The position numbers and the translations under genes are program-made. From Arachnopeziza araneosa (lineage: Eukaryota; Ascomycota; Leotiomycetes; Helotiales; Arachnopezizaceae), in the NCBI GenBank assembly GCA_003988855.1, contig QYAI01000050.1, positions 62,001-126,000 of the forward strand: DNA of 64,000 bases, read 5' to 3'. This document shows positions 12,099 to 23,600 of this stretch, piece after piece. The notes beneath the pieces are model-generated. The model saw nothing but the letters and a program-made list of their open reading frames with translations. It did not search any database and was not told the DNA's origin. Each line of letters opens with the position of its first letter. The stretch's first letter is position 1.

Positions 12099-13929
12099 AT
12101 GGCGGAATCACCCAAAGAATCACAGAAAGCAAACACTATCCCAACCGACCCCGCCCTCACTCAGTCTGCCCCACCATCCGCCGCAGCAGCAGGTGAAGAA
12201 GGCGGCACAACTTCCAAAAAAGGAGCCAAAAAAGCAGAAGCCAAGGCGAAGAAAGAAGCAGAAAAAGCGCGCAAAGCAGCAGAACGCGAAGCCCAAGCTG
12301 CTGCCTCATCATCTGCCTCGGCCGAAGACCTTGCCAAAGAAAACTATGGCCCCATCTCCCACACCACCAAGCTTAGCTCTGAATCCGTACACCTTCGCGA
12401 CTTGGGAGAAGAACATGTAGGCAAAGTGGTCAAGGTACGAGCCTGGATTCAGAATGCGCGTATGCAAGGTGCAAAGATGGCGTTTGTGGAGTTGAGGGAG
12501 GAGGGCAATTGGACGGTTCAGGGCGTGGTGGCTGCTACCGCTGATGGGAAGGAAGTGAGCAAGCAGATGGTCAAATGGATCGGTGGTTTGAAGTTGGAGA
12601 GTTTCGTTGCGGTGGAGGCGACTGTGCAGAAGCCCCTGGAACCGGTGAAGAGTTGTAAAGTCAGTGGGTTTGAGTTGCATCTAAAGAAGGTCTATCTTAT
12701 CGCTGCGGCGCCAGAAATGTTGGGTCTGGGGTTGGCGGCTGCGAGCAGAGCAGTAGGGAAATTGGATGAGGAAGAAACATTAGAGGATAAAACTGAAGGT
12801 AGGTGGAAGTTATTGTTGATGGATAATGCTAATAAAAATAGGCCTGAGCGTTACCGAAGGCACACCTCTAGCAAGTTTGGCAACTCATCTCAATAACCCG
12901 GCTATGCATAAACGTGCTCCTGTTAGTCAAGCTATTGCCGATATCCGCATCGCAGTCGAGGATCTGTTCTGTGAATACCTTCGGGCAAACCGATTCAAGA
13001 AATTTCATCCTCCAAGTTTGATTGGAGCAGCTTCAGAAGGAGGAGCTAATGTATTCAGATTGCCATACTTTGAGAAGGAGGCATTCTTAGCACAAAGTCC
13101 TCAGTTCTACAAGCAGTTTGAGATTGCTGGTGGAAGGAAGAGGGTCTATTGTGTTGGTCCCGTATTTCGAGCCGAGAATTCGAATACACCTCGTCATATG
13201 ACCGAAGTAAGTTACACTTATTGGTTATATTGCTTCTACTAATTTAAACAGTTCATTGGTCTTGATTTGGAAATGGAAATCGAGGAACACTACCATGAAG
13301 TACTACATATCCTTGAAGGGGTCCTCCTACACATCTTCAAGGGTCTCGCAGAAAACTACCGTGAAGAAATTGAACTCATTCGAACCGTCTACCCATCTGA
13401 AGAATTCCTTCTCCCAACTCCTGGAAAAGAAGTTCGCCTTACTTTTGCCGAGGGACAGGCTCTCTTACGTGCCGAAGGCCCTCCAGAATTCGCCCACGTC
13501 ACCGATGATGAGGATATGTCCACACCTCAAGAAAAAGCCCTTGGTGCCGTCATTCGCAAGAAGTATAACACCGATTTCTATGTACTTGACAAGTTCCCCG
13601 TCTCAGCTCGTCCATTCTATGCTATGCCCGACCCTGAAGACCCCAAGGTCACCAACGCGTATGATTTCATGATGCGTGGCCAGGAAATTCTGTCAGGTGG
13701 TCAACGATTGCATCTACCAGACGAGTTAGAGAAGACGATTAGAAGTAAGGGTCTTGATCCAAACCAACCTGGTATTAAAGAGTATGTCGATGTCTTTAAG
13801 AGTGTAGGCGTTCCTCCGCATGGTGGTGGTGGTATTGGTCTTGATCGGGTGGTGGCATGGTATTTGAATCTGCCAAGTGTGCATCTTGTTGCTGATTATC
13901 CTCGGACGCCTAAGAGATTGAGTCCATAG
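12099..13929 (+). CDS. DPS1: Cytosolic aspartyl-tRNA synthetase
   Basis: Exons 12099-12798, 12842-13206 and 13252-13929 give 580 residues, the usual size of the eukaryotic cytosolic enzyme. It charges tRNA-Asp with aspartate for translation. The start at 12099 (atcATGGCG) is preferred over an in-frame TTG at 12087. The order is a Lys/Ala/Glu-rich tRNA-binding extension (about 30-75), an OB-fold anticodon domain (about 100-215: GKVVKVRAWIQNARMQG), then the class IIb catalytic core. Motif 2 is visible as GPVFRAENSNTPRHMTEF, split by the second intron, and motif 3 as GGGGIGLDRVV near the C-terminus. Both introns are 43-45 nt with GTAGGT/GTAAGT donors and CTAAT branch sites. A mitochondrial or asparaginyl enzyme is less likely: there is no targeting peptide, and the long charged extension fits the cytosolic form. 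Confidence 0.95.
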
Positions 13930-14333
13930 ATGGCTATTTGAATCTTAGAGTGATACGAGTGTTGGGATAAGGGATTTCAAATAATTCGAGATGAGATGTG
14001 TGAGAAGGTATGAATATTATGCAAACTTTATAGACAAAAAACCTTCTTTACTATCTTCTCCCTTTTTCACATAATGATTTACAATTTTACACAGTTTCAG
14101 AGCCTTTTAATAATCTCCATTTCGTATTAACTATTTTTTACTTACCACACCCCGACAAGACCCCATCAGCCCTGACACGATATTGTGATCTTGAATTCAA
14201 TAAAATAACCTTAAGTTGCGATAAAATGTGTTGGGTTCTTGTGAATTACAATCGCGAGGTAACTAGGGACCTATGAACTTGCGAAATTAGAGACTCTTGT
14301 TATCAACATGCTACCTTCAGTATCAAACTCTTT
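13930..14333. other. AT-rich convergent 3' region
   Basis: This lies between the convergent ends of AspRS and the secreted-protein gene. It is A/T-rich with several possible poly(A) signals (for example caataaaata near 14199) and no open frame of note. Confidence 0.45.
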
Positions 14334-15136
14334 CTAATCCAGATCTGCTAAAAACAAAATTTCGATCCTCGGCGCAATGACATGCGGTGTGCTACCATCG
14401 ATCATCCATCCTCTCCAAAGCAGATTCAAATCGTAGAGTTGACAGGATGCTGGGGATCTTTGTCAGTATGTTTCTCCGGTCCCCTGTACCTATTCGAGGT
14501 TTTGCGATGTGGAAGTGAATGAGCTACGAGGAGAAGCAAAGCTTCAAAATCCAAAACAGAGATCTCAAAAACCCCGTTTTGAATTTGGACAACGCGTGGA
14601 AATTTGAGGAAAAGGGAAAGAAAAAAAAGCAATACTCACCATCAACAGGCAGACACGTTCCGTTGGCACCCACAGCAGCACAAGCAATAGCAGTGATGGG
14701 CATAGTAGGACCGATATCAATCAGGGTCCCCACCGTCCCGTTGGAGTCGACATTGAGATTCGAGGAGTCCAGCACCAACGCCGAGTAGTAGGGGGTATAG
14801 AAATTGCATTGCGTCAGAGCTGGGAAGGCGAAGGGTTGGATGAGGCCGATAAATAAATCTTCGCCTCGAGAGGCGTCAGCTTGGCCGGCCGTGAAAGAAC
14901 AGGAGGCCGGGTGAAGAAGGAAGATGAAATTTACCAGTAGGATAAGTGTTTCCGTCAGCCGGGAAGAGAAAGTCATAGGGTGCTGCTGCACCAGCGAGAC
15001 TGAAATTCAACATCTTATAGCTGAAGTCGACCGATTCCAGGGCGCGGCGGACGACGTATTCATGCGTGACATCTCGAGGCTGGGCGAGAGCGAAAGGGAG
15101 GAGAGTGAACAGGGTGAGGACGAAGCGGTGCATCAT
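14334..15136 (-). CDS. Small secreted protein of unknown function
   Basis: Exons 15136-14935, 14879-14640 and 14449-14334 give 185 residues. A clear signal peptide opens the protein (MMHRFVLTLFTLLPFALAQ, cleavage after A or Q). The mature part has NFS and NGT glycosylation sequons, three or four cysteines (LTQCNFYTPYY, AIACAAVG, TCLPV, SCQLYDL) and a C-terminus rich in aromatic and aliphatic residues (LLWRGWMIDGSTPHV). The first two introns have GTAAAT and GTGAGT donors. The second intron is 190 nt; I chose the CCCCAG acceptor at 14450 because it opens the only frame with protein-like content. I do not recognise the family, so no function is given. A TATA-like element lies upstream on the minus strand at 15294-15303. 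Confidence 0.72.
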
Positions 15137-15891
15137 CTTGGCGGGTGCTGGTGACCTGGAGATGGGAGTCAGAGTTCGTTCTGGGCTTGTGGGTTTGGAT
15201 TAGAGTGGAACGGTATGAGGGTGCAAAGAGAGGAGGTGATTTACGAGATGTGGTTTTCTGATCAGAAACGAGTTCCACCGGAGAGGAGAGGACTTATATA
15301 TGGATGAGGAGACACACATCTCGGCACGATAAGACAAGTGCGGAAGTGCCGAGAAGAGAGAAAAACTCGAACTAGTCAATGATAAATTGAAACGAACTTG
15401 ACGTACGAATTTGGAGGTAAATCGAAACTGTTAAAGTCATTTGGTCATTTGACGTTGTGTAATACTTATATAGTTAAATCTACTAAAGACACCAAGTACG
15501 GGAAAGCTAAGTTAGGGGGAGGCTCATCTCTCGCTTCGAAATCTGAGCTGTCGAATCATGAAAATATTTACTTTCACAAGCTAAAAAGAGGAGGGGGATG
15601 TTGAACGAATTGTTTGGAGTGGACTTTAGAAGCTGGCCAAGAAAAGACTTGGAAGCAATGTGCGAACGGAAGAGAGGCGATGCTTTTATGACGATACATT
15701 AAAGTGGAAAATCTGCCCGAAACTACTATTAGAGCTATTTCAACCACGGCCGGTTGAAAATTGTCGAAATGAACCATCAGCAATCTACCAATTCAAGCTC
15801 CCGCACCTTTTTTGCACATCCGCGTGACAACCAAAACAATTTCAGATCCGCACTTCCAAATGCTTCGACACTGAAGAATTCCCTCATGGCC
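15137..15891. other. Intergenic, no gene seen
   Basis: Beyond the TATA-like element I see no coding potential. Short frames at 15398-15604 and 15574-15783 have no domain or splice context. Confidence 0.45.
15294..15303 (-). promoter_or_regulatory. TATA-like box of the small secreted protein gene
   Basis: On the minus strand this reads ccatatataa, about 160 bases before the ATG at 15136. Position and sequence suit a core promoter; there is no other support. Confidence 0.35.
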
Positions 15892-18133
15892 TCATGGACC
15901 CAATCCCGCTTGTGTGAAATCATCTAGTTCCATCTGATCTTGTGCTGCTTGCTGCGCTCTTTGCCGTGCTGTTTGCTTCGGGGGAGAAGAACCGAGAATC
16001 ATGGGATCGCTCGGCGGTTGGGGAGAAGTACCCAGAACCATGGAATCACTCGCTGGCTGAGGAGAAGTGCCCAGGACCATGGGATCTGATGCTGGTTGAT
16101 CCCCCGTGGGATTATCACCGACACCACGAGCGACCCTTGGGGGCAGATCCGGACTCGGATTTGGTGGTTGTGGTGGCGGTACTGGGTTACCACCTCCAAA
16201 CAGGGTCATCAGGGCTCTTGCTGCAGCGGCCGTCGTCACACTAGCAAACTGAGTCCCTCCTGGAGTAGCCGTTGGGAAATAATTGGGGCTTGCGGCTGCT
16301 GGGCCTAGCGGATTTACCACAGCGGTAGCCGGTGATGGATTTACAACAGCGGGAGCCGGTGATGGCGGTCTTACAGCTGGCGTTTGTGGGACTGGTCTGA
16401 ACCGTGCGGCTCGAAAGCGTGGAGGAGCTTGTGTGTTGCCTGCATTCGGTGCAGCTGCTGGTGCCGGGAAGTTGCTCAAATCAAAAACATGAAATGGCAT
16501 GTTCTGAGGTATTCCTGGCCGGACTCCAAGCGGGTATGACGGTCTACCATCGGCCGGATTCCTGTAGAGAGGTTCGGTGTTGAGATGGTTGAAATAAGTC
16601 TGGGGTTCTCTACTGTAGGGGTGTCTAGTGGCGATCTGAATAGCAGCGTTGATGGTTATCAACAAATTTTCGAGGCTGGGTCTCTCGGTCGGATGGTAGG
16701 AAAGGCATCTATATAATGTTCCTTTCAATGCTGAAGAATACCCCGAATTAAAAATGAGATCCCCATATGTTGCAAATGTTGCACCTCTATAGCTGATTTT
16801 ATAAATATTACGGTCATCGATTGCTCTCCCCGTAATCAGGATATAAATCGTAGCTGCTGCAGCCCATAAATCCATAGGGGTATTGATTTGAGGATACTTT
16901 CCTTGATATATTTGTTCCTAAGATATGTCAGTGATAGACCACGAAAGGAGACTTTGATCCTGACTGGGGCTTTGAAGCCAAATGCGCCTGCTCTAGTTGC
17001 ACCCGCAATGAAATTCCTATATCTAGCACTATCTTCAGGCAGGCAGAGATGTTGTGCCATGCCAAAATCTGCGAGCTTCAATTGATAGTTAGCAGCATAC
17101 AGGTTACACATCGAGCCTCAAACCTTATTTATCGGATATCTTTGGTGCTCAGCAAGCTCAGGATAACCGCAGAAAACTAGCAATCTTAGCCACATAACTA
17201 TTTTTATGCTTGTGGTTGTATTCACTATTGTCATGCTTGATGTCTAAATGAACAATTGTTCTCCCTCTTTTCGGCGCATTAGGTACTTCTGAACCATTCT
17301 TGAGAACCACTTGACGAGTCAGATACTTGAAATGGGGGCAATTCTTTGACATGAGCTTACAAAGTCCTTTCACGAGGCACTTGAACAATATCCACACGTG
17401 TGGCTCATCGGGAGGCATCACTCTTTAGAAGTTAGCATAATGGCTACCGAGCATCAATCTCTGAATATCACCTCCGATCCGCAGTGGCATAGGTTCTATA
17501 GAAAAACTTGTCTGCGCTTCCGCCGGGACAATACTCGAGATAGATCCTTGATACTTCTAACCTCTCGTTATAATCTTGTGTGGTTTCCCCACTGTTTGCA
17601 GTAGGCCTCCAAGGCGAAGGGTCCCATAATGGATGTGCTCCTGTTCCGCCTTCTTCATAGTAGTCCTGGTACAACTTGAGAATGTGAGGGGAACCATAGA
17701 ATCCCAACTCCTTCAAGGTAGCCGCTTCTCTGCGCAGAGACATAGCAGTGCGGTTACCAGATTGCTTGACCACGATATCTTTATGAACCCTTAAATCGTT
17801 CCCGATATATTTAAAATGTCCTGCGATTCCGTAGGATCCTTGTCCCAGAACAGCGATAGCTTGCCACACACCAGGGAAACCGTTCCATTTCGTGGATCGC
17901 GAGAGCCAGATCTGCCGTCGGTATCTCATGCGTTCTGCTGGTGAAAGGTCCCAAATTTCTCTCTCGGTGAGAATTGGCTGGGGGTCAGACGCTTCTGGGA
18001 CGAAAGGCGGTGGGGCAGCCCGAGAAGATGAGGGTTCCGGATGGTCTCTTTCCAGTCTAAGACGGCGTATGGTCCTATCGTCTTGCATATCACCATCATC
18101 GTCCGCGTCATCTCGACGGCGTTTTGGTCCCAT
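15892..18133 (-). CDS. Protein kinase with proline-rich tail
   Basis: Exons 18133-17472, 17422-17226, 17116-16965 and 16917-15892 give 678 residues. An acidic/basic disordered head (1-55) precedes a kinase domain (about 85-400). Visible are the Gly loop GQGSYG (98-103), the likely ATP-binding Lys in VVKQ (123), the catalytic loop HLDIKHDN (279-286, Leu in place of the usual Arg of HRD), DFG (303-305), APE (336-338) and the helix DLWAAAATIYILITGR. All catalytic residues are present, so it should be active. The C-terminal 270 residues are Pro/Ala/Asn-rich and end with three 13-residue repeats. The intron after HDN (17225-17117) is the least certain join: its donor GTGAAT is weak and the acceptor could shift. 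This gene is the first of three adjacent kinase-fold genes and lies tail-side of the HeLo-pseudokinase gene on the same strand. Confidence 0.8.
15982..16098 (-). repeat. 39-bp coding tandem repeat, 3 copies
   Basis: Three 39-nt units (16098-16060, 16059-16021, 16020-15982) encode QPASDPMVLGTSP, QPASDSMVLGTSP and QPPSDPMILGSSP near the C-terminus of the kinase. The period is exact and the copies differ at a few positions, as for a short minisatellite likely to vary in copy number between strains. Confidence 0.85.
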
Positions 18134-18506
18134 ATTTTAAGCTTAATGATGAACCAAAATAGTACTGCGTGTATAAAGTTTTGATAAGAAAAATGTGAGT
18201 TGCAACTCACTGTCATTTCGACCAGGCAAATATCCCAAGGAGACACTCCGCATTTGGATTAGACAAAGAAACGTTGGCACTAGAGATTCCAATTCCGGTA
18301 AGTCAAAAGTCTCGAAGAAATAGAGCAACAAAGGATTCCCATCTCAGAGAGATGGTTGTTTTTTTAAGCGAGAAAGTCGCCAAAATAAGTGTAGGTAGCA
18401 ATAAATATAACATTGTTAACGGTTGTCAAGGGAGTTTTTTTGGTTAATAACCTGTGAAGAAACATAATTGTTGAGAATATTTTGAAAGCGAAATCTAACT
18501 CGTCAG
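18134..18506. other. Intergenic, kinase promoter side, AT-rich
   Basis: This lies between the start of the kinase gene and the end of the HeLo-pseudokinase gene, which point the same way. No gene or clear motif is seen. Confidence 0.4.
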
Positions 18507-20253
18507 TTACATATTAATCTCCTGCATCTTCTCCAGGACATTTTCAATAAATCTGACCCCAATAACAACACCGTCTTCATTCGTCCATTCAGTTGCGCCT
18601 ACTCCAAATCCGTTATCCTTCTCGTTACTACCATCGGTTGAATCTAGACACCGTAAGCATAAAAGCACAATTTCAGTGTATCGTTTCCCCAAACGTCCTG
18701 GTAACTCTCGTTCGGCCAAGCTTTCGAGCCGCTCCTTTACATCTTCCGCAGCACCAAGAGGAGCTTGAGGCTGTTCAAAATCAGGTGAACCAAGAACGGC
18801 GTTTGGGACTGATGGAGAAGACTCATCTTCAGCATCGCTGACGATGAATGAAGTCCAGAGCCCGATTTCTAGGAGAACAACCCCGAGACTGTAAATATCA
18901 TGTTGCATTTGATATTGTACTTCCGGATTGGTACCTTGACGTGAAGGATGTCGATCTGAGGAGCGGAGGTGTCAGTGAAGACATCCAAGGGGATAATACG
19001 TACACAAGTTATGGTCCCAAAGATCATCACCAACTTTGTATGTCATGCTATCTTCGAGACGAAATTGCTCAAAGCCAGCCAGGAATGGTGCTCCGATATC
19101 CGACTTCTCATTTTGAAAGACGATGATCGTCTCAGGTCGGATGTTCTTGTGAACAAATTGCACAGTATGAACGAACAAGATTGAACTTGTCAACTTCTTC
19201 GCCAGTTCCAAACGCTCATCTAATGGATACAATGTCTGTGAAAGCAATATACCCCGAAGACTCTGTGGCTGTGATAGTGGATATGGAATATCGAATATGA
19301 ATTTGAAGTCTGTCAGAGGCACATCTGAATCTATTTTTGGGACCTTGATGACCCCTCGACACTTTAATAGACCAAATGTGGTGGGATCAACTTCCGCTAG
19401 TATTCGAGCTAAGTTACTGACTTCCTTCGTAGTGGAGTTCATATCCGCAGCTGGATTGCAGACCATTGTATCAATCAATACCGTGTGCTTTTCATCTTCC
19501 AATTCAGAGATGTGAACAGACGAATTCGGGATGCTTAAAGGATTGAGATCAAGCTGATTGGCGGGAATGAAGATTGTCTTGCGATATTTGATGTTGGAGT
19601 CTTGTGACGCCCTTGCTACATCTCGGATGCCTTTGGCAGCCATGATGATTGGAATCTGCTTCGCGTCTTTCTTCTCATGATGCTGATCGAGTTGCTCATC
19701 AATATCGCCAACGGACATCTGCATGATCAATATCCAGGATGGATCATATCTCGCTTGCCATTTCTCGATATCATCCAGCACTTGCAGCAAAGTTTTTTTG
19801 TTCGACACGTACTTGAGTCTTTGCATTCTTCCGAGAGCCCTAATGTCCTTCATCTTGGCCATGATATCTCGTTCGTCATGTTTCCATTCTCCCTTTTCGT
19901 CGTCTTTTGGCGTCATCAGTTGATCTATCACGAGACTTGCTGTTTTGAGCTTCCCTTCTAGCTGAGAGAGTACTTGTGCTTGCATATCCTGAAGCTTTTT
20001 GTTCAACCCAGGGGCAATCTTTTTCAGAATCTCGATCTGTGTCTCAACTTTGACCCAGTTGCTCTCAATGGCAACCAGAAGCTCTGCCGACTCCTTATCC
20101 GCATGGAGGTAGCTTCGACATCTTCTGACGAACTTGTCTCCATACCTAGGCTGGCATTCAGCTTGGTTCAGGCTTCTGTCTCTGGCTCACTACTCACTTA
20201 AGACATTGGTCAGCGAAGGCGATAACAGCCAGGGCCGTCCCTAACGAAGCCAT
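18507..20253 (-). CDS. HeLo-like (prion-inhibition type) domain fused to pseudokinase
   Basis: Exons 20253-20198, 20145-19004 and 18955-18507 give 548 residues. The first exon encodes MASLGTALAVIAFADQCLK, a hydrophobic first helix typical of HeLo/HeLo-like domains, followed by an amphipathic helical bundle to about residue 130 (YGDKFVRRCRSYL and so on). Residues about 265-545 have the kinase fold, but the catalytic motifs are lost: HRDLKPEN has become HKNIRPET (351-358), the DFG position reads GFE (376-378), and no APE is seen. The C-lobe signature HDIYSLGVVLLEIGLW is well kept. HeLo domains are membrane-disrupting effectors of fungal programmed cell death, and the four-helix bundle of animal MLKL is held to be related. 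A HeLo-pseudokinase is thus MLKL-like in layout. The gene is divergent from an active kinase gene 380 bp away. Domain naming is from pattern; lytic activity is inferred. Confidence 0.85.
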
Positions 20254-20633
20254 CTTTCCAGGGCCTGTGCGTGAACTTTCCAGACGCACAACGATCAGAG
20301 GCAGCCTCCATATTATACTTGGGCATTTGTGGGCCCAGCATACTGTAATTGGCCGCTGTAGTGATCGTCAGACACCCTCAGCCACACTCAGTTCTTCTGA
20401 AAATGGGGAAGATGGGCCGAAACACCTCACCGCAGCGAAGCCTCGTGCGGCTGACATGAACGAGAACCTCCAACGGCCTTCACGACGAGATACTCAGTGC
20501 CGATTTGTTGTCGCATATCTGAATCGAATCTTCCTCTTCCCATATTGTCGTCCATACCATCGCGCACAAAGCCATTGGGCCCGTTCTTACCCCATCCGCC
20601 AGGCCATGATAGATATAGGGCAAGGCTGCGATC
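20254..20633. promoter_or_regulatory. Shared divergent promoter of HeLo-pseudokinase and kinase-SH3-C2 genes
   Basis: This 380-bp spacer is the only sequence between the two outward start codons (20253 minus, 20634 plus), so both promoters must lie here or overlap the genes. I see no clear TATA box. The spacing suggests co-regulation, which is an inference. Confidence 0.5.
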
Positions 20634-23600
20634 ATGTCGGAATTTGAGCACTGGCATATCAACGCAACGGTGTACAAAGACCGAGTAGAAGAAATCCACT
20701 ACATCTCAGACCCTGCGAGGAATATCCGTAGACAACAATGTACAAAGATATGGCGTATCGAACAATTTCTTGGCCGTGGTGGCTTTGGAGAAGTCCGGCT
20801 CGAGAAGAATGTGGAAGACGGACAAGCGCGAGCGGTAAAACGAATTGGCACGTCGGGCACCGGCCTGACCAACAGTGAGGTGGTCAAGGAGCTTTTGGCA
20901 CTCTTGGAATTCTCAAAACCAAAGGTAGAGTCGTCCATGCCTTATGGAAGCCGTTACTGACCCGACCAGTCTAGGGAAGCTGCAGTCTTCATCGATTTCT
21001 TTGGTTGGTTCAGGGACGGATCCGACATCTATCTTGCAATGGAATATGTGCAACTAGGCGACCTCGAGCGGAACGTGGCGCATCTGGGAACGATACCCGA
21101 AGGCGAAGCACGAGATATTGCTGAACAAATACTATCAGGACTCGAAATTATGCATGCACAGTCTTTCGCCCATCGTGATCTGAAACCACAAGTGAGTTGA
21201 TACAGAGTTCGGTTATGAAGCATACTGACTCCTGGCAGAATGTTTTGGTAGTAAATGGACCACCACAGTGGTGGGTGAAGATTGCGGATTTTGGCTTGAG
21301 CAAGAGGCTCACGGACGCAACCGCTTTCCACACGAGAAGCGGATCTCTTTCGTATATGGCACCCGAGATTCTCAATTATTTACCTGGCAGCATTGCAACT
21401 ACTACCTATACTAATGCTGTTGATCTCTGGGCAACTGGTTGCATTGTTTATCGGATAATCTGCGGTGTTGTTCCTTTCCCACCTGGAACCTCTTTAATGA
21501 AGTACTGCGAAGACAATTCCTTGTTCCCTCTGGAGCCCTTGTTCGACAGTGGCGTGAAGAGCGGAGGATTCAAATTTATCAGGTCTCTGCTGGTAACAAA
21601 TCCTAGAGGTAGACCATCCGCTTCGAACGCACTAAAACACAAATGGATCACACCAGGTGAGATTTCCAATCCATTCTTTTGATGGAAAGGTATTTGTACT
21701 GACAATGCACCTCAGAAGCTGTATCTTCTAAACCTCCTTCCAATCCTTCAATTATCTCATCTGTTGAAGTGTTAACCCGTTCGGACCCAGTGACATCCCA
21801 GAATGAATGGAACACCGCGAGTCATGCTGGTCTTAAATCTACTAGGCCAAGCACGCAGCTGGGATCACCTCGAGAATTTAATTTTCAGATGCCGTCTTCA
21901 ACAATTTCGAAGTTGGAGCGAATTCCTAGTTCACCCTCCATGGAACGAGAACCTGTCCCGGAAACTACTACGGAGTCTACAGTCAAAGCTCAAACTCCAG
22001 AAACCAATGACGACAGTGTGACCGTTAAGCCCATAGCCAGTCAAGCTAAAGATGTACAATTTGATCCTGATCACTCCCCACCTGTCTGTCAAGTTGAAGC
22101 CTCTTCTCCATTAAATCAAAGCACTGGACTTGTAGGAACGGAACAAAAACGGTAGGAATTCCTTCCATGCTAAAATTCTCAGTGCTAAATTTATATAAAG
22201 GCTCGCGCCCGATAGTGCTCGAAAGCCGCTTCTAATTGACCCTTTCCATAATATCACAAATATTCCTGCCCAAAGTAAAGACAAGGATGGGAAGCTACTT
22301 CCTATCGATCCTTTCGAAAATATCACCACTATTCCTATTCGGAAAAAAGACAAGGATGGGAAGCTGATATCTACTGATCCTTTCCAAAATATTACAATTG
22401 CACCCGCCCAAACGGTCCGAAGCTCCTCTTCCGGCACCTCTCCTCTCCCATCGTTGAGGCGTTCCGACACAAACAAGCTGCCTGAAAATAGAACCAAATT
22501 ACCCACTATTATTTCTATTTCTGATCACAAAAAATTTCTACCCCAGCAAAAGGAAAACAACGCTACGAATTATTCGCATCCCACGACTGCATCGAGCGCT
22601 CTCAAGGACAAGACAGTAACCCGTGTTAGAGCGATCTACACATTTGATAGCGCAGAGCATGGAGATCTCACTTTTCGAAAGGGCGAGATCATTGAGATAT
22701 CAGGACCGTGTTCCGACTCCGCACACTGGTGGAAAGGCTATATTGGAGGTCGTCAAGGCATATTTCCCTTGAACTATGTAGAGCATGAGACGAGGGGCGG
22801 CCGCATATTTCCACGACAAGCGACTTATACTCGAGTCAGAGCTATCCAGGAATATTTAGGATCATCGCCAGAAATGCTGTCTCTCCAGCCAGGTGACGTC
22901 TGTTCCGTCCTAGAAATAACACCCGATGGTCAATTTAAAGGCGTCCTTGCTGGGTCTAAAGATAGTCGTCAAGATATTCGTCAAGGACTATTTCCTTCAC
23001 ATGCCGTAGAGGACCTTCCTATGCCCACACCGGCAGACTTCTTCTCCGGAAAAGCTACACGAGTCAAAGCTCTTTTTGACTTTTCTGGTGAGCAGGAAGG
23101 CGATCTCGCCTTCAATGAAGGTGATATTATCCGGATATTGGAGCCTCGAGAAGAAGATTGGTGGCTTGGAGAGGTCCGAGGGCGGCGTGGTGATTTCCCT
23201 CTCAACTATATTGAGTTACTAGCGGACGCCCGCGTAAAATCCCTCCTAGCCAGAAACTCGCCTGTCACATCACCAGACAATAGGGTAGGGCCATCCAAGA
23301 GCGAACCTAAAGCAGATATCACAGGTTCATTAAGGATCGAAGTCATAGGATATACAGGTCTACCTTTCGCCTTTCAAGGCTCTAAAAGCAGTATATCGTG
23401 TCGTTTCACATTCGGCGGTTTAGAAGTCTATCGTACACCAGAAAGTCATCCATCTAGCATGGGATGGGATGAAGGGTTCTCTCTCCCCATAAAGAGGATT
23501 CAGTCTTTGATAACTTGTGTTATCATCGGTAAATTTATCCAAGAAACCACACCCTTGGGTTATGCCTATCTCAACCTCTTAGCCATTCCGTACTTTAATG

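Noticed and set aside
18972..20006. HeLo-pseudokinase starting at NKKLQDM
   Set aside because: The frame opens at a TTG; an upstream exon with ATG at 20253 and a good intron supplies the HeLo first helix.
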